From: Isoetes taiwanensis
Lineage: Eukaryota > Streptophyta > Lycopodiopsida > Isoetales > Isoetaceae
Assembly: GCA_021234155.1 (NCBI GenBank)
Contig: JAJEKV010000035.1
Span: 124,001 to 188,000, forward strand
DNA length: 64,000 bases
Direction of reading: 5' to 3'
Shown here: positions 56,274 to 64,000 of the stretch, piece by piece
Position numbering within the stretch: position 1 is the first letter of the stretch
Layout of the letters: every line of letters begins with the position of its first letter
Translations under genes and position numbers: made by a program
Notes under the pieces: model-generated
What the model was told of the DNA's origin: nothing
Database searches by the model: none
What the model saw: the letters and a program-made list of their open reading frames with translations, nothing else

Positions 56274-57020
56274 TTATATAACTATAGGTGATTGCCTTCG
56301 ATAGAGGAATCAAATCAAATTCTATTGTGAAAGGTCGAGTCTTCATAGAACCCGTAGTCTACGTTTGAAACCCTAATCAATGAACCCTAGCTATGTTAGA
56401 TGCATGTGATTAGGATTAGATGTTATCTTCATTATTGATCATGTTATGAAGATGTATGATGTTGGTTAATCTTGTTTGCACCTCTTGTGTATTGGGAAGG
56501 GGGGTAGAGACCTAGTAGCCATTATTTACATTGCTCCTAGTTTAGACCCCTTAGTTCCTATTACATGCGGCATGTGCATAGGAACCCACCCGGCTACGGG
56601 GGCTATGATGTGACTTAGCACCATACAACAGTGCTAATGGCAAAGTGGAGGGAGGTCCTTGCTGAGCGTGGCCACTGGGAACATGATTGCAAATTAAATG
56701 AGAGTGTTGCAGCACTCCCGCTTCAAAGATTCCTTTAGAAAAAACACGTCACTTTAAAAAATTGGGCTTTTTTAAGAGAGGTTTAAAGTTTCAGGAGTAT
56801 CAGCTTTTTTTTGGGCCTATTTTTGGGGTATTTTTTGGACACGACTTTGATTTTTTGGAGTGAAGCACGTGAAAATAGCAAAATTGAGACATGAGTACGT
56901 AATTTTATATAGGTGGATGCACAAAAAACACAAATTCAGTAAACATAATAATAATAATTTCATTACTGTTTTTGTGTTATATCAATAATAAATATCAATC
57001 TGTAGCCACAGCATAAGATC
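56274..57020 (+). repeat. Flank with diverged, inverted LTR relic
   Basis: Between about 56490 and 56650 the plus strand matches the minus-strand LTR sequence: TATTGGGAAGGGGGGTAGAG, then ATTACATGCGGC.TGTGCA and AGGAACCC.CC. So a distant relative of the same LTR family lies here in opposite orientation. The rest of the stretch shows no gene. Confidence 0.5.
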
Positions 57021-57022
57021 CG

Positions 57023-57320
57023 TTAGAGATCTAAATTAAAATCTTCTTCATTTTTCTTGCTGGTCTCAGCTTGTTCAGATTCTATCTTTTCATCTTTCTC
57101 TGGTGACTTAGGCTTCTCTGTGTTGTTAGTTGCTTCCGGTATTGTAGCTAGAGCAACTTCTTTCAGCTCTGCAAATGTAGCTTCGTCTTCCAAGGAGCTT
57201 GTAAAAGGAGGCTGTATCTCCGAAGATGTCATTAGCAAAATCAGAATTAGACTTTGCCCCCAACTCTTGATTCTCGTCTGGTAGATTTGGTAAGGCAGAT
57301 TTGGTACGGCTACACAATTA
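57023..57320 (-). CDS. Possible C-terminal exon cut by the CACTA end
   Basis: A 71-codon acidic, Lys/Glu-rich frame (SLEDEATFAELKEVALATI, then EKPKSPEKDEKIESEQAETS, ending EEDFNLDL) on the minus strand, running toward the CACTA terminus at 57322. It could be the tail of a host gene broken by that insertion, or chance. No family recognised. Confidence 0.25.
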
Positions 57321-57339
57321 CCACTACAAGGGATAGTCG

Positions 57340-58380
57340 TCCTTCAACGACGTCGAGACGTCGACGAACGACGGGTCGTCGTTGAAAAACGACGACATCG
57401 TCGTTCAACGACGACAACGTCGTTTCGACGTCGTTCAACGACGCGTGTATCGTGGCCGACGTGGTCCGGATTTGCTGCGCGGCATGGTGCCGGTGCCAAA
57501 GCCGGGCTGCTTTGCGGTCAATACCGTCCACCGGACGCCGCTCAACGACGTCTCACATAGCCCACGCCGTCGCGCCCCGCTGGAAATGGGCTGTTGCCAA
57601 CCCGCGGCGGCAGAAATGTCAAGACGCTGCCACTGACGCCGCTCAACGGCGCCTCCACGTAGCCGACGTTTTATGTTGGCATCCGTGGCATGGTGCCGGG
57701 TGCCAAGCCGGGCTCGCTGCGTGCCGGAACCGCGTCGGCACTGACGCCGTTAAACGACGTTACACAGAGGAAATTTTTCTTTATCGTGGCAAAGATGAGT
57801 GAAAAGGAGCTTCTGATTGCACTAACATCTGGCGTTCCATGCGGGGAACGACTGGTAGAATGGCTCGCCGAGCCAAACAAAGAGAAAACGACATTAATGG
57901 TGCAGATAATGATGCAAATGGTTGCATCAAACCATCACGTCCTCGGGATGGACATAAGTAATGTATAAGCTTTTTTTTTTTGAATGGAAACAATAAGTTT
58001 TTTTATCTATTTGTGTTGTCGTTGTATAAGCTTATTTTATGAATGGGAACAATCAGTTTTTTTATTTATTTGTGTTATTTGTATTGTATGTTGTTTGTTT
58101 CGTTATGTTAAACAATCACGGTTGGTCGCTTAACGACGTTATGATCATCGGACGTGGCATATGAGGGGCATCGACGCCCAAGCCGACGTGGCATGCCTAG
58201 GTGTCGGAGACGATCGGCTTCATTTGACGCGTCGTTAAACGCGGCGTTATCATCATCGGCGTGGCATATGAGGGGCATCGATGGCCCAAGCGACGTGGCA
58301 TGCCTAGGTGTCGGGGCGGTCGGCTTTAACGTGGTTAAACGACGTCACCGCAGGGTCGATAAACGACGTTAAATATGGCG
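57340..58380 (+). repeat. CACTA subterminal AACGACGT-type repeats
   Basis: Words such as TTCAACGACGTCGAG, TCAACGACGACAACG, TAAACGACGTTAC, CTTAACGACGTTATG and TAAACGACGTTAAAT recur in both orientations. A longer direct repeat GTGGCATATGAGGGGCATCGA occurs at 58155 and 58260. Subterminal repeats are the transposase binding sites in known CACTA elements. Confidence 0.7.
57795..57968 (+). CDS. Short ORF inside the CACTA terminal region
   Basis: MSEKELLIALTSGVPCGERL... 57 codons, ending at TAA just after a GTAATGT that could be a splice donor. It may be a small first exon of a CACTA gene. No domain seen. Confidence 0.25.
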   Translation: MSEKELLIALTSGVPCGERLVEWLAEPNKEKTTLMVQIMMQMVASNHHVLGMDISNV

Positions 58381-58585
58381 GAACCCCGCCTTTCGGGTTA
58401 TTTACCATTTCTTTGTTATTTTGACTCGTTTGTTTCGGATTTTTTTGCGCCCGTGGGTCTTCATAAGGTAAGATCTATGCTAATTTGTTAATCTTTGTGG
58501 TTTTAGAGTTAAACACCTCCAAATGCTAATAGATTAGAAGATTGAATCTTGAAAGTATGTTAAAAACTTGAGGGATGCATGATCA

Positions 58586-58761
58586 AGGTACTGGTCGGCT
58601 CCATCCCGAATGGAGAAGACTAGATGTATCGGGTTTATGCACCTCAGAACAGAAGTTTCAATCTTCATAGATTACAAAAGATTTGAAAGGTTGCGTGAAT
58701 ATAAGGTACTGGTCGACTCCATTTCAAATGGAGAGGACTAGATGTATCGGGTTCAGGCACC
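58586..58761 (+). repeat. Pair of 60-bp direct repeats
   Basis: AAGGTACTGGTCGRCTCCAT, ..AATGGAGARGACTAGATGTA and TCGGGTT..GCACC occur at 58586 and 58703, 117 bp apart. They lie in the CACTA leader, shortly before the Helitron. Meaning unknown. Confidence 0.6.
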
Positions 58762-58859
58762 CTTCAATCAAATGCTTTCTAAATATCATAAACGTTGTAT
58801 GAATCTGAATCTTAAGAATAAACATTTGATAAAATCATGAAAAAAACATGGATATTTAT

Positions 58860-61485
58860 ATCCTATATTATAAAGTTATCCGGTGTGTCTTGAATCACGC
58901 CCTAAATCGGGCGGCTAGGATTGACTTACCAGATCAGACGATCAACACTCAAAAAAACCTTTCTTCCTTATCGGAGGGCAAAGCCGACATGCCATGGCAT
59001 GGTGAACAACAATCAATCGGATCCTTTTTGGTCTTCGATCCGTAGTTATGGCATGCGGCACTGCCTTGGAGGAGTGGAGCATATATTCGACGAAACCTCT
59101 CTTTTCTTCAGCCGGATTTGAAGCACCATCCTTCCTAAGGTAGGCTAAGCCAGCAAACCCAACGCCTCTGCTGCATATGATGAAGAAGTGGGTATGATGT
59201 CTGAAATAATCCGAAAGAAGCTTTCTGAAAATCGTGCATGCCCATATGTTCTGCACAACAGAACTCCTACAGCATGTGCGATCCTCTCTCAGCTTTGCCT
59301 CAACTAGAAATCCATAAAATGTAGGTTAGAAACAGTCTCTGAAACAACTATCCTTCTGCTTTTTCTTTGAATATGACATAATTTGAAGTCCCAGATGAAA
59401 ACCCAGGCATCGCTGAGGATTGGTAGGGGGCTCAGATCCGGTCACGTAATTGACCATATGTCTTGCCTGGTATATTTACATTAAAAGTTATGTCAAGTTT
59501 CTCAGCACGGCAAATGGTTCAGATCATCTGCACCAGAATAAAAAGAGAAAAGAGCAATGCGTTTTTATCAACTGAAGCAAATGGAGAGGAGCTTTGGCAA
59601 CTTTGGGAAGTAGCTTTGGTTCAACGTAAGATGCTCAAACAGAAAAGGCCAATCATGTCAAAAGATGGAACTCCTTCTGGGTATGTATACCTTCAGCTTT
59701 TCAAATTATAATCTAAGCTACGTAATGAAGAAATGTTCTAGAAGAAGCATTCAGCTTAAACACGTTTAAATAAGGTACAATTACGGTCTCACAAGCAATT
59801 TCATAAACTTCCCAAGTCAATCAACTCTATTTTGAGATTTTTTTGATGCCTTTGAAAGTTGCAAAAAATTGCAAGTGCCTGAACTTTCACTGCAGTTAAT
59901 TGTCAATAAGGGATAATGTTCTTTCATATTTATCACAACATGGGTTATTGATCTTAGTCTTCTTTTGCATCACTGCTCCTCCTTTAACTAAGTGCTCCTC
60001 CTTTAACTAAGTGTAAATGTCAACTGCTTTTGTTACTTTGCTTGATAAATTGTTCTTGATACTTTTTCATTGTACAGGCATGATGATGGGGTCTATTTCC
60101 ATTGTTTGGTTCCATCTGAAGCTAAAGCACTCCAATAAATACATGCCAACCATTTATTATGATATGGCATTTATTCTTTGGCCTGTGCTTCTTCTGGAAA
60201 TTAGCATGGAGTAACATTCAATGTCATGTTCCCTATGTTCAGATGTGGAATGAAGAGAAATATGGTCTAATAGTCATGGGCCGATACTGCAAGTAGGGCT
60301 CTTGCTCAACATGGATAATACAGACAGATATGAGCTGAGAGTTTGGATCTAGAAGCTATGGATATAAAAGCAAATTTGGATGTTAGAGTGCCGATTTTCT
60401 GGAGCCACGATTTGGCTAGGCTGCATGCTTTGCTTCAGTGTAGGACGGCTGCAGAAGTTGATGCAATGTGTTATGAGAAGTGCTCAACTTTGCATAAAGT
60501 ATTCTTGGCAAGAATGACAAACGTCACGTCACGATGGTAGAGGCCTTTTACCAAATAAAATATTTGAAATAAGCAGCTCCAATAGAAGGCCAGATTTTGG
60601 TGATGCAATGCAGTCAAAGGGAAAAGTTCATGGTGCTCCTAATCGGGTCAGAGCAATGAACGGATTTTACGTCTAAACATGATAGAAGATTTAATTTCAT
60701 ATTTTTGTCTATTGATAGTATCTATTTGGTATTTGTTTTGCACATCCACAGATGTGGTGCTGTGCCAAAATCTGATAGTTGGATCTGCTATGTCAAATTG
60801 AAGATGGTATGGGTTTGCTCCTAGATCTGCCATGTCAGCAGCATTTGGGACTTTGCAGATCGTACACAGCAGATGGTGGAGATATGTCTGTTGCATTGCT
60901 AATAAAGCAACAGAAACTACAACTAATTTATTGACTCTTAGCAAAGATTTCAAGTCTACAGTGCATTCTATTTTTCAATTAAGAAGAAAAAGGGTGTTCA
61001 AGCTTGTGATAACCTTCCTCTTAGGCCATCAATAATGTGCTTGCTTCTTAGCCAGAGGCTGATTCAATCCTCCGGTGCTTTTATTTTAGCATGAATGCAC
61101 TCTATATCTAAGGATTTCTATAGTGAGCAGGCTAAAATAGCGACTTCTTGCTTCATTATAAGCAACTCAAAATAGAGGGTACCATCAACTAAACCATTAG
61201 GTGAATTTTTTTTCACTGATACCTGTATGTACTAATTATTCTTAATGTGAATTCAAAATCTATATGAGTTTTACAATATCAAATGTATTCTTTGGTCTTC
61301 CACACCCTTTTGAGGTCTTTTATTATGTATACGCATTCAGGCTTGGATTGCAAGGTATAACGTCTCAGGTTCTAAAGCATGAGATACCTTGTGCATATAA
61401 TAATGTCTTAACATGATCATTGCAGTGTTCTTGTGATATATTGCGTGACCAACTCATGCCCAGCAACGCTGGGCACCCGAACTAG
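58860..61485 (+). mobile_element. Non-autonomous Helitron B
   Basis: Starts TCCTATATTATAAAGTTATC after an A and ends with the hairpin GCCCAGCAACGCTGGGC, ACCCGAA and CTAG before a T. Termini match Helitron A in this window, as does the 5' subterminal GCCCTAAATCGGGCGGCTAG. 2626 bp. No Rep/helicase domain is encoded. Inserted in the CACTA leader upstream of its transposase gene. Confidence 0.85.
59463..60540 (+). pseudogene. Exon-like sequence captured in Helitron B, unidentified
   Basis: Plus-strand frames that look like exons of one host gene: 59463-59680 (SARQMVQIICTRIKREKSNA, ELWQLWEVALVQRKMLKQKR, SKDGTPSG then GTATGTAT donor), a second after TTGTACAG at about 60078 (HDDGVYFHCLVPSEAKALQ), and 60343-60540 (DIKANLDVRVPIFWSHDLAR, LHALLQCRTAAEVDAMCYEK). 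Stops and missing junctions show it is not functional. I do not recognise the parent gene. Confidence 0.4.
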
Positions 61486-61544
61486 TTTATTATATTATTA
61501 CATGGTTTTTTATTAATATTTTTATTGTTTACTAGAAAAACAAC

Positions 61545-62460
61545 ATGGACGAACGTCAGAAGGAATTTGAACGTAAAGTGAGACAGAAAGCTTTGAGAAA
61601 GTTACATGGCGACCTGCGCAAGAATGTTACCCCAACAATTGCCACAAATAGTCCAATTAGACCCAGTGGACTGAGTCTTCCTAGAGGCTTTGGTGGTGTG
61701 CATGAAATGAATGCCGCCGATGTATGTACCATAAACATGTTTCGAATGATTAGTTAACTTTATATCTTGATGTTACTTTTTTTTTTGCAGTTGTACTTGA
61801 CAGAGCGGTTATATTGCAATTGTTCGATGTGCAAAGGACAAATAAAACGGATGAGAAAGACTGTCCTCGACCATGTTGACAAATATGGTGAATGCCCGAC
61901 AAATCCAGTGCTCTCGGACGCACATGTGGGGTATTCCAACGAGGTATAATACACGAATCTCATGAACTCGAATCAACTACTCTCATGTACTTGAATCGAC
62001 GTCTTAACTTAGTTTGCTTGTATTTTGTTAGGAAGAAATTGAGAATGAAGTGAGCTCGAAGCAGTATATAGATTTTGGGGTTATGTTGTCATTGGAAGTA
62101 GATGATGTTGATACTATGAATGCGTTCATAGAAAACCCTACAAAAAGAAAGCCATCAACTTCCTCAAAGAGTATCCCATTACGTGATAGAACTCGTCGTC
62201 GTGCAATGGCCGTTGCCAAGATTGGAGGGAATGACAATGTTCATCAAAATTGGAATGTACTAGATCATGTAGAAGAAAATAATCTTCCACCTTCACTAGT
62301 CCATTTGGTCCAGCCCTTTACAGATAAAGATCGTAAGAAATTCAATGCATGGCCTAGAGGCAAGCCAATTATTTATGGGGAGCAATTTACATATTGGGGT
62401 AGGCAGTACATGATTAAAAATAGTGGGTCCCCCAAGCTGGCCTGGGATTATATATTATGA
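61545..62460 (+). CDS. CACTA gene, exons 1-3, transposase-associated domain
   Basis: Exon 1 61545-61721 (MDERQKEFERKVRQKALRKL..), intron 61722-61790 (GTATGT..TTTTGCAG), exon 2 61791-61943, intron 61944-62031 (GTATAA..TTTGTTAG), exon 3 from 62032. Both introns are phase 0 and the frame stays open across them. Exon 2 has ERLYCNCSMCKGQIKRMRKT, VLDHVDKYGECP, like the Cys-rich transposase-associated domain at the N-terminus of plant TNP2 proteins. Exon 3 has a basic stretch (LRDRTRRRAMAVAKIGG) and leads into the SET-like region. Either the N-terminus of the TNP2 gene further on or a separate gene. Confidence 0.6.
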
Positions 62461-62858
62461 CGAATCACGAAAGTCAAAGATGGTAATGATTTGTTCCTTT
62501 AATGCCATATGTAGGTCCCTGAATATAACTTCGGACACTTGGCATAAATTGAGTAAGCATCAGTGGCGCATGCTCATCTATGGCCTAAATTCAAATGCAC
62601 GAACAATATCCAAGCCCAGTGACTACGCAAGCTTCACATATATTGATGGTCGTCCTTGCTGCTTTTATTAATAGCTCTATCGAGAATCTTGAAGCTACCA
62701 ATTGTGAATTTGTCGAGGCAAACAAAGACCAAGAAGATTTTTTTAGGCGTAAAATTGACGGGAGATATATCATGGTTTATGCTATAAACAATTTGTGTGT
62801 TGGTGATGAATTGTTCATTGAATATGAATACGGTAGACCAATACCAGAGGTCCTTTGA
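62270..62858 (+). pseudogene. SET-domain-like segment in the CACTA element
   Basis: Downstream of exon 3, translation through two frame changes (near 62455 and 62665) reads YGEQFTYWGRQYMIKNSG, YASFTYIDGRP, AAFINSSIENLEATNCEFVE, YIMVYAINNLCVGDELFIEY, ending RPIPEVL at 62858. FINSS...TNCEF corresponds to the SET motif (N/RFxNHSC..N) and GDELFIEYEY to the GEELxxDY motif, with suitable spacing. SET domains are protein lysine methyltransferases. The frame changes suggest decay, unless short introns remove them. Not previously familiar to me in CACTA elements. Confidence 0.55.
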
Positions 62859-62904
62859 TGATGTACTCAAATTACTCATATAATTTTCGTCGGAATGCAC
62901 CCTT

Positions 62905-62973
62905 TTTCTTCTTCTTCTTCGAATTCTTCTTCTTCTTCTTCTTTTTTTTCGAATTCTTCGAATTCTTCTTCTC
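62905..62973 (+). repeat. (TTC)n microsatellite
   Basis: TTCTTCTTCTTCTTC interrupted by CGAATTC. The poly-Ser and poly-Arg frames across it are compositional. Confidence 0.8.
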
Positions 62974-63134
62974 TTGGAATGAGATTGCACATATTGAAGA
63001 TAAATGTGTATTATATCTTCAATATATGCTTTGATTATGACATAAAATTTTATATTTCGTTCGTTATTAAATGCTTAAAATTTAACAAACACGGGCTCTC
63101 AATGCATGTATCAATCACGTATATATTTCGTTTA

Positions 63135-64000
63135 ATCGGCGTGCGGGGATAGGCAAGTGGATATGAGACCACATCCAAGCGTACTGAATTGGCGACATCA
63201 AACGTCATTGCGGATAGCAGAATTAGAATACATTGAGCAGTATGGTACAAACATGGGCACAACGCATAATGAAGAGTACAATGATGAAGATGAGCAGAAT
63301 ACGATGATGAAGATGACGACAATGCCCCTATGGACGACTTCATGGAAGTTGAGGAACCCATAGCCTACATGTTAGATGCATTTGGCCCAATCTTCCGACA
63401 ACGCGACCTAGATGACGATATAAATACTCCTAACGATGGTCATGAAGATCACGTTTTATTGGAGGAGGCGCATAAAGCATTATATCCAGGTGCAAGCATA
63501 TCTAGATTGACGACATCTTTATTGATATTAAACCTTCAAGCCAAATTCAAATGGAGCAATGCCAGTGTTACGGCTTTGTTAGAGTAAGTACAATTGCAAT
63601 CACTTGACTTATTGAATTTGTAGTTGAATGTATATCGTAAAAGTCCGTTTTATACGAGTTATTGCAAGAGAAAATACTCCCACAAGGGAACACTATGCCC
63701 AAAAGTCGACCTTTGAAATAAAAATATATTGGCGACTCTTGGTTTAGGCTACCATAAGATTCACGCTTGTCCAAATGATTGCATGGTATATTATCCGAAT
63801 GACATCTACAAGAACACGTAAACATGCCCTAAATGTGGTGCCTCTAGGTACAACACAGATGCCAAGGGAAAGACCGTCCCGATGAAGGTGGTTCGCTACT
63901 TTCCATTGATCCCTCGCATAAGGCTATTGTTTCGATGTGAATCTCTAGCTTCGCTCATGGGTTGGTGTGCCGCTAATGCGTCGAGTGACAATGTACTCCG
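63135..64000 (+). pseudogene. CACTA TNP2 transposase, N-terminal half (runs off the window)
   Basis: Translation gives the standard TNP2 order: acidic lead (DDFMEVEEPIAYMLDAFG), ALYPGASISRLTTSLLIL, LQAKFKWSNASVTALLE, then in other frames KIHACPNDCMVYYPND, a CPKCGASRYNTDAKGK zinc-binding segment, and VVRYFPLIPRIRLLF. TNP2 is the catalytic transposase of CACTA elements. Frame changes near 63590 (GTAAGTA here could be an intron donor) and a TAA at about 63817 suggest either introns or damage. The catalytic RNase H-like core lies beyond the window. Confidence 0.8.

Larger units (their letters stand above)
57322..64000 (+). mobile_element. CACTA (En/Spm) DNA transposon, left part
   Basis: Begins CACTACAAGGGATAGTCGTC, the CACTA-type terminus, preceded by TAC (possible 3-bp target duplication whose partner is outside). 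Followed by about 1 kb of subterminal repeats, a leader with a possible intron, an inserted Helitron, and an intron-containing transposase gene ending beyond the window. TNP2 protein motifs at 63.4-64.0 kb confirm the superfamily. Confidence 0.8.

Noticed and set aside
62634-62990. Arg/Lys-rich minus-strand ORF across the TTC repeat
   Set aside because: It is the complement of the (TTC)n microsatellite and the SET-like segment, in an antisense frame.

Overview
The window looks like nuclear DNA of a land plant with a large, transposon-rich genome. The evidence is a plant-type initiator-Met-tRNA primer binding site in an LTR retrotransposon, a chromodomain Ty3/gypsy element, Copia, CACTA (En/Spm) and Helitron elements, telobox-like AAACCCTAA motifs beside TATA boxes, GT..AG introns, and a captured plant GH17 glucanase fragment. 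A non-seed plant such as a fern or lycophyte is possible, but the sequence does not settle it. I see no intact ordinary host gene; nearly everything belongs to nested mobile elements or satellites.

Layout. 1-13 kb: a higher-order repeat array built from a tRNA-derived SINE on the minus strand, arrays of ~110-130 bp units rich in perfect heat-shock-element-like TTCnnGAAnnTTCnnGAA motifs, and a 'GATACTTTRGAATTGGTAGTA' tail section, invaded by long (GA)n tracts. 11-17 kb: very long GA-rich tracts around a relic of a LINE reverse transcriptase. 17.2-31.1 kb: two inverted copies of one EN/RT LINE family with (ATTCT)n tails. The second, complete copy sits inside a Copia element whose halves lie at 22.5-23.4 kb and 31.1-32.7 kb.

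32,740-56,273 (minus strand): one Ty3/gypsy chromovirus with 1.6-kb LTRs, PBS and PPT, about 13.7 kb once two insertions are subtracted. It carries gag, pol (PR-RT-RH-IN-chromodomain) and three extra open reading frames between the 5' LTR and gag. The first of these encodes a histone H3-like protein. It starts M-ARTKQTARK like the H3 tail, has a long charged linker, and ends in an H3 histone fold that aligns to canonical H3 without gaps. Both this ORF and the next have their own TATA box and are preceded by 70-bp palindromic hairpin repeats spaced 200-205 bp apart. This histone-carrying retrotransposon is the main discovery candidate. It is interrupted by a Helitron carrying a GH17 fragment (34,769-37,657) and by a ~6.9-kb DNA transposon (44,194-51,141) that encodes a DDE-like transposase and, on the other strand, an FCP1/HAD-like protein.

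56.3-64 kb: a diverged LTR relic, then a CACTA element from 57,322 to beyond the window edge, with AACGACGT-type subterminal repeats, an intron-containing gene with a transposase-associated domain, a SET-domain segment and a TNP2 transposase. A second Helitron (58,860-61,485) of the same family lies inside it. Thus a histone H3 mimic, a chromodomain and a SET domain all occur here inside transposons, the first two in the same element.
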